Below are positions 45,196 to 58,033 of a stretch of 64,000 nucleotides of DNA, in pieces. A program made the position numbers and the translations under genes. The stretch spans positions 62,001 to 126,000 of the forward strand of contig CAVVIH010000001.1 in assembly GCA_963748295.1 (NCBI GenBank), in the 5' to 3' direction. Source of the DNA: CAVVIH01 sp963748295. GTDB lineage: Bacteria > Acidobacteriota > Vicinamibacteria > Vicinamibacterales > 2-12-FULL-66-21. The notes beneath the pieces are model-generated. The model worked only from the letters and a program-made list of their open reading frames with translations. It was not told where the DNA came from and did no database searches. Position 1 is the first letter of the stretch, and each line of letters opens with the position of its first letter.

Positions 45196-46011
45196 GTGAA
45201 GAAACACCTGTCATTCTCCTGTCTCACGGCCGTCACGGCGGCCGCCGTTGCCCTCTCGGTTCCATCCGGTGAAACCGCTCACGCGCAGACTTCCGCGGCC
45301 GCCTTCGAGGCGCCCGCTGTGTTCCAGGCCGCCGGGCCGAACATCGCGTCGATCCAGGGAATCATCGATCAGTACCGGCTCGCGATCGGCGGCATCAACA
45401 ACGGCAACAACCCCGGACCGCTCCCGACCGGACGCCGGGAGATCAACTGGGACGGCGGCGGCTCCACCGCGACCTCGCCCGGACCCACGCCGTTTCTCGT
45501 CTTCTTGAACACCCGCGGCGCGTTCATCGAAACACCGGGCTCCGGCTTCGTGCAGGCGCCGCTCGACGGGCTCGTCACCACGTTCGGCAATCCGAGCTAC
45601 GCGACGATCTTCCAGCCGTTCAGTCCCGTGCGCCTGTTCAGTGCGATTGGCAGCCGCGTCACGGAGCTGACGTTCTTCGTTCCAGGAACAGGCACTGGCA
45701 CTCCGGCAACGACGAGAGGGTTCGGCGCGGTCTTCAGCGACGTGGATTTGCCGGGGGCGAAGCGTGTCGACTCGAACAGCAGCACGTTCATCAGGTACCT
45801 GGGAGAGCACGGCGAGCTTCTCTACCGGATGCACGTGCCGGCGTCGCCCGGCGATGCCGGTCTGTCTTTCCTCGGCGTCCTGTTCAACGACCCGCGAATC
45901 GCGAGCGTCCGAATCTCAGCCGGCAACTCGATTCCCGGGAAGGACGATGGCGGCAACAGCGACGTCGTAATGATGGACGACTTCATCTACGCCGAGCCGC
46001 AAGCCAAGTAG
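45196..46011 (+). CDS. Secreted protein of unknown function
   Basis: A 271-residue exported protein: signal peptide from GTG 45196 (VKKHLSFSCLTAVTAAAVAL, cleaved near AHAQ). The mature chain is beta-rich with RREINWDGGG, FGNPSYATIFQPFSPVRLFSAIGS and a C-terminal jelly-roll-like half (FGAVFSDVDLPGAKRV to DVVMMDDFIYAEP). No domain name is certain. The pattern suggests a carbohydrate-binding-like module. It is convergent with the deiodinase-like gene, separated by an AACTCCCAA repeat. Confidence 0.55.
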   Translation: MKKHLSFSCLTAVTAAAVALSVPSGETAHAQTSAAAFEAPAVFQAAGPNIASIQGIIDQYRLAIGGINNGNNPGPLPTGRREINWDGGGSTATSPGPTPFLVFLNTRGAFIETPGSGFVQAPLDGLVTTFGNPSYATIFQPFSPVRLFSAIGSRVTELTFFVPGTGTGTPATTRGFGAVFSDVDLPGAKRVDSNSSTFIRYLGEHGELLYRMHVPASPGDAGLSFLGVLFNDPRIASVRISAGNSIPGKDDGGNSDVVMMDDFIYAEPQAK

Positions 46012-46026
46012 CTCGCTGACGCTCGC

Positions 46027-46090
46027 AAACTCCCAACTCTCAACTCCCAGTTTGGGCGTTGGGAGTTGGGTTCTTTTGGGAGTTGGGGTT
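46027..46090. repeat. AACTCCCAA fold-back repeat, probable bidirectional terminator
   Basis: AACTCCCAACTC units on the left and GTTGGGAGTTGGG on the right pair across a short centre. T-rich stretches (ttctttt, ttttt) follow on the right. It sits between the 3' ends of the secreted-protein gene (plus) and the deiodinase-like gene (minus). Same family as 41461-41589. Confidence 0.75.
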
Positions 46091-46091
46091 T

Positions 46092-46802
46092 TTACTCGAG
46101 CGCCTTGATCGCCCGCTCGAGTTCGTCAGGCTTGAACCCAAAAGGCCCCGGTCCGCTCTTGTAGGCCACACTGCCATCCCGATCGATCAGGTAAAGCCGA
46201 TCGGGCCATCCTGAATAAACGGTGTCGGTGGCATCGTCGAAGTTGTCGACCAGCGCGGGGATCTCGATGCCGAGCTTCTTCACGCAGACGCTGGCGAGGT
46301 CGACGCGTTCGCCGCTGTTCCCGGGGCTCGCATAGACGACGTCGTCCTTGACGTTCACCGGGAGCTGCCACGCGTCGTTCGGGTGCGCTTCGCGGATGTA
46401 GACGATGAAGAACGCAACCCTGCCCTGATACTGCTTGTACAGACGGTTGAGGGCGGGAACCTCCCGCCGGAACGGCGGTCAGGTGTAGCTGCCGAAAACG
46501 AGCGCGACCGGCTGTTTGCCGCGGAAGGAGGACAGCCTGACGCGGGCCGTGCGGTCCACCGTCTGCAGCTCGAAGTCCGGCGCCGCGTCGCCGACGCCGA
46601 CGTCGCCGGCGCGGGCCACCGACCACAGCGTCTTGAAGGGGACGATCATGAAGAGCGGCATCGGCATTCGCGCCATGATTTGCCCGAACCGATCGGGCGG
46701 CTGCCGCATGACGATGAAAATGGCGGTCGCCAGCCCGACGTAGACAATCAGCGCGACGATACCGGCCGTGGCGAGCCGTCTGAGGAGGTCTTCGCGAATC
46801 AT
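46092..46802 (-). CDS. Iodothyronine deiodinase-like selenoprotein candidate (membrane-anchored thioredoxin fold)
   Basis: 236 residues when the in-frame TGA (46481-46479, codon 108) is read as selenocysteine. One membrane helix (~10-32, AGIVALIVYVGLATAIFIVM) is followed by a redoxin domain: AAPDFELQTVD, LVFGSYT-U-PPFRREVPALN and FFIVYIREAHP. The motif around the TGA matches the deiodinase active site (F-G-S-x-T-U-P-P-F), which is known to use Sec in animals and in bacterial deiodinase-like proteins. Frame and similarity continue unbroken to LERAIKALE at 46092, so this is not a frameshift. A SECIS-like hairpin follows the TGA. Start ATG 46802 (GTG 46826 possible). Substrate in bacteria is unknown. 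Reductive redox chemistry is likely. Confidence 0.85.
46452..46481 (-). promoter_or_regulatory. Candidate bacterial SECIS hairpin with Sec TGA (deiodinase-like gene)
   Basis: Minus-strand order: TGA (46481-46479), 10 nt, stem GGCGGG, loop AGGTT, stem CCCGCC. The apical loop contains GGU, as in the E. coli fdhF SECIS, and starts 16 nt after the UGA. The spacing, stem length and loop length are identical to the element in the thioredoxin-like gene at 23431-23460. Confidence 0.75.
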
Positions 46803-46866
46803 CGTCGCCGATGAGGTTAGCCTCACCGCGCCGATTCCGGCAAGCCCCTGATAAGGTGCTTCGAAT

Positions 46867-46885
46867 TGGCGTAAACTCTGCGCCA
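46867..46885. promoter_or_regulatory. Inverted repeat TGGCG-N9-CGCCA upstream of the ROK gene
   Basis: A 5-bp perfect dyad ends two bases before the ATG of the ROK regulator, in the divergent region shared with the deiodinase-like gene. Position and symmetry suit an autoregulatory operator for a winged-helix repressor. Arms are short, so chance is possible. Confidence 0.35.
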
Positions 46886-46887
46886 GT

Positions 46888-48085
46888 ATGACGGACGCGG
46901 CTCATCTGCGGCGTCTGAACCTCGAACGGGTACTAGCCGCGGCCATGACACGGCAGGGCGCGTTCACGCGCGCCGAGCTCATCGAGATGACGGGTCTCTC
47001 CGCGCCGACCGTGGGAAGCCTGACGTCCTCGCTGATTCGCGCCGGTCTCCTCGTCGATCTCGGCGCCGGTCCCTCCCGCGGCGGCCGACGGCCGTCGCAC
47101 ATGGAGTTCAACGCGCGCCACGGGTTCGTCGCCGGCATCGACATCGGCCCCACGCGCACGCGCGTCGGCATTGCCGACCTGCGCGGCGAGCTGATCGCGC
47201 GCCGCATCGTCCAGACCCCGCTCGACCGGAATCCCGATCACATGCTCCCAGCGATCGCACAGGAGCTGACGTCGCTGATGAAGGACACCGAGATTCCGGC
47301 CTGCCGGCTGTTGTCCGCCGCCGCCGGCGTCCCCGGCGTCGTCGATCCGTGCCGCGGCGTGGTGATCCTGCTCGCCGAACCTGAAGGGCTGGTCCGACGT
47401 GCCGATGGCGGAGATCCTGGCGGACGCGCTGCAGACGCGCGTGCTGGTCGAGAACGACGTCAACCTGGCGGTCACCGGCGAGCACTGGAAGGGGGCGGCG
47501 CGCGGCCACGATACGTGCGCCTTCCTGTCGTTCGGCACCGGCATCGGCGCCGGCGTGCTGGTCAACGGCCGGCTGCACCACGGCCATCACTTCCTCGCCG
47601 GCGAGATCGGCCTGATGTGCATGGGCCCGCAGTTCGTGAAGCCCGAATCGGCGATTCGCGGATCGCTCGAAGCGATTGCCGGACTCGAGGCGCTCAAGGC
47701 GCGGTGGCAGGCGGCGCAGCCCGGCGACGGCGACTGGATCGCCGAGCTGTTCGAAGCGGCGAAGGCGGGCGACCGATCCGCGCAGCAGACACTCGACGAT
47801 GCGGCGACGTTCATCGGGATTGCCGCGGCGAACGTGTGCAGCGTCCTCGATCCGTCGCTGGTGGTGCTTGGCGGGGCGCTGCTCGCGGGGGGCGCGCTGC
47901 TCGAGCCCGTGCGGCAGATTGTGAGCCGCTTCATCCCGATGCCGTCGGCGATCGTGACGACGAGTCTCGACAAGGATGCGCCGCTCTGGGGCAGCCTGCT
48001 GGTGGCGATGAGGGAGGCGCGGGAGCGCCTCAGAAACGAGCTGGGGCAGCGGCGTCCCGCGGCGGCGGCGTTGCACGACATGTGA
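46888..48085 (+). CDS. ROK-family transcriptional regulator / sugar kinase-like, one frameshift
   Basis: About 398 residues. The N-terminal winged helix (GAFTRAELIEMTGLSAPTVGSL) marks a ROK repressor of the NagC/XylR type. The sugar-binding ASKHA fold follows with FVAGIDIGPTRTRVG, SAAAGVPGVVDP, VLVENDVNLAVTGEHW, FLSFGTGIGAGVLVNGRL and GEIGLMCM. The usual zinc-site cysteines near residue 260 are not evident. A one-base break near 47385 (before GWSDVPMAEIL) divides it. It precedes a GH3 glycosidase and a YdjC-like deacetylase on the same strand and may control them in response to a sugar. Confidence 0.83.
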
Positions 48086-48148
48086 GTCACGCGGGTACTG
48101 TTCCCCTTTCGGCTGAAACCGCAGCACTAGGTAAGGAGCAGCGTGCGC

Positions 48149-50005
<1,857 letters not shown>

Positions 50006-50934
50006 CCTCGTTGTCGCATTATGCGGAGTGATTGCCGTTGTTGTCGGCATCACGGCGCAATCCCGCACGCTGCAGGAGCGCCTCGGGCACCCGGCTGACG
50101 CGCGGGTGCTCGTGATCCATGCCGACGATCTCGGCATGTCGCACTCGGTCAATCGGGCGACGTTCGAGGCGCTCGAGAAAGGCTGGATCACGTCGGCCAG
50201 CATCCTGGTGCCGTGCCCGTGGTTCCCCGAGGTCGCGCGCTGGGCGCGCGCGCACCCGCAGGCCGACCTCGGCATTCACCTCGCGGTCAACAGCGAGTGG
50301 ACCGGGTTCCGCTGGGCGCCGATCAGCCCGCGCGACGAGGTCGCCGTCGCTGCTCGACGCGGACGGCTACTTCCCGCTGGTTGAAACCGACGTCGTCGCA
50401 CGCGCGACGTCCGTCCGAGATCGAGCGTGAGTTGCGCGCGCAGATCGACAAGGCGCAGAAGGCCGGCATCACGCTGACGCATTTCGATTCGCACATGGCG
50501 ACGCTGTTCCGGAAGCGCGAGTTCTTCGAGGTCTTTCGCGAGCTTGGCAAGTCGTACAAGCTGCCGGTGCTGCTCGAGCGGCTGGGCAGCCGCGGCGGAG
50601 AGGCGTCGCCGGCCGACGTCACGCAGTCGGCAGCGGACAGCATTGCGCGCGAGGCCCTGGTCGATCGCGTACTTTCCATTTCTCCGGGCGTCTCGAAGGA
50701 GGAGTGGCCGGCCGCCTACGAGAAGCTGCTGGCGCCGCTCCCGCCTGGCGTGTACCAACTCATCGTGCATCTTGGATACGACGACGAGGAGATGAGGGGC
50801 GCGACGTTCGATCACCCGGACTGGGGCGCGGCGTGGCGCCAGAACGATCTCGATCTGGTGAAGAGCGATCGGTTCAGGAAATTCGTTCGCGATCAGCGCT
50901 TCGTGCTGGCCGGCTGGAAGGACCTCGGGACGGA

Positions 50935-52608
<1,674 letters not shown>

Positions 52609-52609
52609 G

Positions 52610-53581
52610 CTACCCACCACTTCGCAGGATCTTCAGTTTGTCCTCGAATCCGCGGAGCTTCTCCTGATAGATCGCGAGGTATTTCTTTGCGTTCGCGTCG
52701 TCGCCCATTCTCGCGTAAACGAGGCTCAGCTGGTATGCGACTTTCGGCGCGTCCGGATCGGCCGCCAGCGCCTTGAGCAGGCGATCGCGCGCTTCCGGGT
52801 ACTTCTGCTGATCCTTCAGCACCACGCCGAGCACCAGGTTGGCGGTGGGGTTGCCGGCCGAGGAGGCGAGCACGCTTTGCGCGTGGAGGACCGCCGCGTC
52901 GGCGTTGCCGAGTCCGGCTTCCGCTTCCGCCAGCGCCGCGGTCGCTTCGAGGCTGTCCGGCTGCAGCTCGAGGCAGCGTGTCAGCACGGTTTTCGCCTCC
53001 GGGTAGAGCTTGCGGTTGTTGGAGACGAGGCCGACCGCGAGCAGCGTCATCGTGCGATCCGGCTCGAGGCGATTCGCTTCCGCGAGCGAGTCGGTTGCGC
53101 CCGGCAGATCGCCCATGCCGAGCAGCGCGACGCCGAGCAGGTAGTGATAGAGGGCGACGGTCGGGTGCATCCGCGTCAGCGCGAGCAGCGTGAACGCGGC
53201 CGGCAGCAGCTGCTTCGTCGCGAGCGCGAGCTGCGCATACGCGCTCAGCACCTCCTCCGAGTTGGGGGCGATTTCGCGCGCCTTCGTGACCGCCTCCAAC
53301 GCGCCCGCGTGGTTGCCGGCCGCCCTTAGCAGCCGGGCGGCCTCGAGATACGCGCGCGCGGACTGATATTTGTCGCCGGCGAGCAGGAACAGCCGGAGCG
53401 CGTCAGCGTTGCGGCCGGCCTTCTGCGCGCCTTCGGCACGTGCGATCAGCGTCGCGCGGTCGGGAATCGACTCGGCTTTCGCCGAAGGGGCCTGTCCGCC
53501 GCTTGCCAACCGGCCGGAAGCAAGCGCTGGCGTGGCCGCGAACACGACAACAAGCGCAAAGGCGGCAGCGGGGGAGTTCAT
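52610..53581 (-). CDS. Exported TPR protein B
   Basis: About 323 residues: signal peptide MNSPAAAFALVVVFAATPALA followed by ~8 TPR units (AEGAQKAGRNADALRLFLLAGD, AARLLRAAGNHAGALEAVTKA, LNPDSLEATAALAEAEAGLG-like repeats). ATG 53581 overlaps the stop of TPR protein A (ATGA), and its TAG abuts the CRTAC1 start. No frame break. It likely serves as a periplasmic scaffold. Confidence 0.82.
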   Translation of the reverse strand: MNSPAAAFALVVVFAATPALASGRLASGGQAPSAKAESIPDRATLIARAEGAQKAGRNADALRLFLLAGDKYQSARAYLEAARLLRAAGNHAGALEAVTKAREIAPNSEEVLSAYAQLALATKQLLPAAFTLLALTRMHPTVALYHYLLGVALLGMGDLPGATDSLAEANRLEPDRTMTLLAVGLVSNNRKLYPEAKTVLTRCLELQPDSLEATAALAEAEAGLGNADAAVLHAQSVLASSAGNPTANLVLGVVLKDQQKYPEARDRLLKALAADPDAPKVAYQLSLVYARMGDDANAKKYLAIYQEKLRGFEDKLKILRSGG

Positions 53582-55804
53582 GGCTGACCTCCGCGCTTCT
53601 TGTCTTTGAGCTGGCGGAACGCTTCGAACTCCTGGGCCGCCTGCTCCGCGCGTCCGAGCCGTTGATACGCCTGACCGAGCTGGTAATGGATGTTCGGATC
53701 GTCGGGCGCCAGCTTCACGGCGAATTGGAGCTGCTCGACCGCCGCATCGGCGGATCCCCGGGAGAGGAGCACCTTGCCGAACAGATAGCGGGCGTTTGCG
53801 TGCCGGGGGAAGGCTTTGAGGATGACCTGCAGTTCCGCGGTCGCTTCGTCCGGTTTGCTCTGGAGATCGAGCACCGTCGCCAGCGTATAACGCGCCTTCA
53901 CATCGTCGGGATGCGCGGTCAGCTCGGCGCGCAGCGCCGCCGCGGCTTCCGGCAGCTTTCCCTGTTGCAGGTAGATCAGTCCCAGGCTCGCCTGCGCTTC
54001 GGCGACGGTCGGTTTCAGTTCGATGGCGCGATTCAGCGACTTCACCGCCGCCTCGTAATCGCCCTGTGCCGCGTATGCCTGTCCCAGGACGACATTGACC
54101 TCGGCGACGTCCGGGTGCTCGTTGACGATTCTCGTGAAGATCACCTGCGCTTCCTCGGCGCGGTTGCTCTGGACGAGCGCGATCCCGTAGGCGTACTGAA
54201 GCGACGGATCGCCCGATCGACGCGGATCGTCGCGCAGCAGGTCGGCAGCCTTCGCGTAGTCTTCCGCGTTCAGCGCCGCGAGCGCGAGCATGCGCCGCAC
54301 GTCGCCGTTGCCGGGCGCCTGCTCGAGCGCGCGCTCGAGCGCGGCAGCCGCCTTTGCGTACTGCTTCGAATTGAAGTACGCGACGCCGAGCGAATACTGG
54401 ACCTGCGGGAACGCCGGGTTCGACCTCCGCCGCCAGCTCGAAAAGCTCGGCGGCGCGGTCGAAGCGGTGCCCCTGGGCGTGAACGATGCCGAGATTCAGG
54501 TACGCGCGCGCGAGCATTCCGCGCACCGTCGAGGCGATCGCGGTCCGCTGCTGTGGCGTCAGCTTCTCGAAGCCGCTGACTTCGAGCGCCAGCGCGAGGC
54601 CTACGGCGTTTGCATCAGGAGCGTCCGCGAGATAGTTGGCAAGCTCGCTGCGATCGGTTTCGGTGCGCTTGGCCGACAGCCGCTCCGCTTCGGCGAACTC
54701 GCGCTCCGCTTCCTCGGCTGCGCCGGTCTGCCGGAGCGCCGTGCCGAGCTGATAGTGAATCAGCCGGCTGCGCGATTGCCCCACCCCGCTGTCGGCCGCC
54801 GATCGGCTCGCGCCGCCCGTGTCGAGCGCGCGCCGGAAGGAGACGATCGCCTCGGCCGCACGTCCGAGCGCCAGCTGGCATCGCCCCAGGTAGAGCCAGG
54901 CATCCGGCGACGGCGAGGGAACGGCAGTGGCCTTCTGGAGAAGCGGCAGCGCTTCCGCGTCGCGCCGCGCCTCGACGAGCGCCATCCCGAGCCGCAGCGT
55001 CGTGGGTGGATCGTCCGGGACGATTCTCAGTTCCTCGCGGAACTCGGCGATCGCTTCGTCCACCTTGACGACGCCTTCCTCCATCACCGCGGCGGTTCCG
55101 AGGTAGTAGTGAGCGCGCGGGGTCTTCGGATCCATCTTCAAGGCGCGGCGAAGCGCGCTGCGTGCCGGCTCGAAGAATCGGAAATCGCGATAGGTGCGGC
55201 CGATGAGGACGTAGGTCTGCGCCGACGGCCGGGCGGCGGCGACCTGGGCGAACAGCCGCTCGGCTCCCTGCACGTTCTTGACGCGAAGGTACCCGGAGGC
55301 GAGCGCGAAGGCCAGCTGCGGATCCTTGGGATCCACCGTGTGGGCATATTCGAGCTCCTGCACCGCCTCTTCGGGTCTGCCCGCCGCGACCAGCGCCTGC
55401 GCGAGCGTGACGCGCACCGGAACGCTGCGCGGCGTCGTCTTGGCGAGGCGGCTAAGGATGGCGAGCGCGGGCTCCGCATCACCCAACTGCATCTGCACGA
55501 GCGCCAGCGCCTGCACGGCGGGCGCGTCGTCCACGACGGATTCCGACGCGCGTTCGAATGCATGACGCGCATCCGGGAGCCGGCCGTCGCTCACGTGCAG
55601 CTCGCCGAGGACCAGCCAGCCTTGCAGCAGTGCTGTCCGGTAGCGGCTTTCCGCCACTTCCAGCTCGCCGCCGCGCAGCCCCTCTTCGGCTGCCGCGGTC
55701 ATTCTTTTCAGGCTGAGCAGCAGCTCGTTTTCCTGCGCGGCGAGCGCAGCCGGGCCGGCCGCGACCGCGAGCACGCCAGTCAACAGGAAGCGAGTGAGGG
55801 GCAC
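53578..55804 (-). CDS. Exported TPR protein A, one frameshift
   Basis: About 741 residues of nearly continuous TPR repeats (roughly 16-18 units) after a signal peptide PLTRFLLTGVLAVAAGPAAL from GTG 55804. Representative units are AHYYLGTAAVMEEGVVKVDEAI and AYAAQGDYEAAVKSLNRAIE. A one-base break near 54425 joins the two long halves. Eleven bases separate it from the upstream sulfatase-fold gene, and its end overlaps TPR B. Probably a protein-interaction scaffold in the periplasm. Confidence 0.82.
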
Positions 55805-55814
55805 GCCCGTAATT

Positions 55815-57909
55815 CTATCGCCCGCCGGCAAGCCAGCTGCGGGCCTTCGCGATATCGCCCGCATACCGCGACTGGGGCGCGTTGTCGGCAAAGAACTGAA
55901 GATAGGGCCGCGCGTCGCCATCCCGGCCGCGCCTGATGAGACTCACGGCGACGCTCAGCAGATTCCCGTATTCGCCCGGGTCGAGTGCGGCCGCCGCCCG
56001 CCAGTGCGACAGCGCGGCGTCGGTCGTCCCGTCCTCCATTGCCATCACCGCCAGCGAGCGATGCGCGCGCGCGACGTCCGGGTTCTGTGCGAGCGCGGCT
56101 TCGAACGCCTTGCGCGCTTCCATCCGGTCTCCCGCCATGAGATGGATCGTGCCGGTGTCGACCAGCAGCATGGCGTTCGACGGATCGGCGGCTCGCGCGC
56201 GCGCAACCAGCGCGAGCCCCTCGTCCGCACGATTGTTGCGCGCCTGCGCGAGTGCCAGCGTCACGAGGACCTGCGAATCAGCCGTACTCTGCTCCGCGAA
56301 CGGCTTCAGCAGCGCGATCGCGTCGCCTTGACGGCCCGCTGCGGTCAACGAGGCGCCGAGCAGCGCCGCGACTTGCGGATCGATCGGATGGAGTTTCAGC
56401 GCGCGCTGAAGCGCCGCAATCGCTGCCGCTCCGTTTCCCGCTTCGCGTTCGAGCTGCGCGAGCTGGATGAGCGCCACACGCATCCGTGGCTGTTCGGCCG
56501 TAAGCGCCCGCGCGCGGTCGAGCGCGTCCGCGAGGCGTCCGTTCAGATACAGGTCCACGACTTCCTGCAGTCTGGTTTCGAACTTGATCAAGTGCTTCGG
56601 ATCGTCCTTCTCGGTATAGAGCTGTGCGGCATTGGCGGATGTGTTCGACGATGATGTAGCCGAGGCTCTGGAGGCGCCGGCGGGTCTCGGCGTCCTCTGC
56701 GGTGCGGCTGGTGGCGCCGGCTGCATACGCCGCGAGCCGGGCTCGCAGATCGGCGACCTCTTTCGATCGTTCTGCCGCCAGGTTGTGGCGTTCCTGCGGA
56801 TCGCCGGCGAGATCGTAGAGCTCGGCCACCGGCAGATCGACGTACTTCATTCCGTTGGCGACGATCCCGGTGAGCGGCGCCCATCCGCGATTGAGCGATC
56901 CCGACAGCGCCTCGAAGTAAGTGACATCCTGTGGCTCACGCTGGGGATCGTCGATCAGGCTGCGGCCGCGCACTCCCGTGAAGGACTCGATGCCGAGCGC
57001 TCGAAGAATCGTCGGCGCGATGTCGACATGACCGGCCGGCGTCGCGATCGTCCGCGGCTTCAGCAGCGGCGGGTAATAGACGATGAGTGGAACCTTCAGC
57101 GTCGCGTCATACGCGAAGATGCCGTGCGTCGCCTCGCCGTGATCGCCAAGCGACTCGCCATGATCGGAGGTCAGCACGACGAGCGTGGGCGTCGCCGATC
57201 CCGCATCGAGGATCGGTTGCAACAGCGGCCGCAGCGCCTCGTCGGTCGCGGCGACTTCGCCGGCATATCCGTCGCCGGCGAAGCGCGCGTCGAACGGCGC
57301 CGGCGGCGCGTATGGAAAATGCGGCTCGTAGAGATGGACCCAGCAGAACCATTTCCCGTCCTGCGACGCGATCCATCGAGCTGCCGCTGCGACCGTCACC
57401 GTGCCGGGACGCTCCTGTTCGAGCATGGCCGGCCGTGCTATCGCATCGACGAAGCGATCGTCGTACTCGTCGAATCCGCGGGCGAGGCCGAAGCGCGAGT
57501 CGAGCGGGAAGGCGCTGACGAAGGCGCCGGTGCGGAACCCGCGGGCTTTCAGCCATGTCGCCAGCGTTTCTTCGTTTGCCGGAACGCGGAAGCCGGAGTT
57601 GTCGCGCACGCCATGATCGATCGGCAGCCGGCCGGTGAGGATGTTCGCGTGTGACGGCAGCGTGACCACGTTGTGCGCGCGCGCGTTGTCGAACCTGAGG
57701 CCGCCGTGGGCGAGTCGATCGATCAGCGGCGTGACGGCGCGCGTGTTTCCGTAGGCGCCCAGTGCATCGGCGCGCAGGGTGTCGATCGTAATGAGAAGGA
57801 TGTTGCGGGGCACCGCTGGCGGGGGGGTGGCCCGGTTGCAGCGGATACTCCCCCAGGCGATCAGTGCCATAACCGCACAGACAGCCGCAGTAACGATTCG
57901 CTTTTTCAT
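55815..57909 (-). CDS. Sulfatase-fold (alkaline phosphatase superfamily) enzyme fused to TPRs, one frameshift
   Basis: About 698 residues. MKKRIVTAAVCAVMALIAWG is a signal or lipoprotein-type anchor (Cys ~24). The sulfatase fold (~35-410) has NILLITIDTLRADALGAYGN and LVVLTSDHGESLGDHGE as metal-binding motifs. In the nucleophile position, where sulfatases have C/S-x-P-x-R, the sequence is VTLPSHANILTG, so Thr replaces Cys, as in phosphoglycerol and phosphoethanolamine transferases. A break near 56640 leads to a C-terminal TPR region (~430-690: DLYLNGRLADALDRARAL ...). True sulfatase activity is doubtful. Phospho- or headgroup-transferase activity is the alternative. Confidence 0.82.
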
Positions 57910-57968
57910 CGCCTCGAGCGGGCTTCCGGCCGCGCTTCTCTTCCTCATTACAAATCCTAAACTCGTGC

Positions 57969-57997
57969 TTGACATTAAAGTCAGCCGGACATACCTT
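57969..57997 (+). promoter_or_regulatory. Sigma-70-type promoter for the TonB receptor
   Basis: A perfect TTGACA at 57969-57974, a 17-bp spacer and TACCTT at 57992-57997 precede the receptor start at 58034 by about 37 bp. The -10 box is weak (3 of 6), but the -35 and the spacing are ideal. Confidence 0.55.
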
Positions 57998-58033
57998 TTG
58001 TAACCAATTTAACGAACGGCGGAGGCCCGTCTG

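Noticed and set aside
55794..56654. Plus-strand frame over the sulfatase-TPR region
   Set aside because: Shadow of the TPR part on the minus strand. No recognisable domain.
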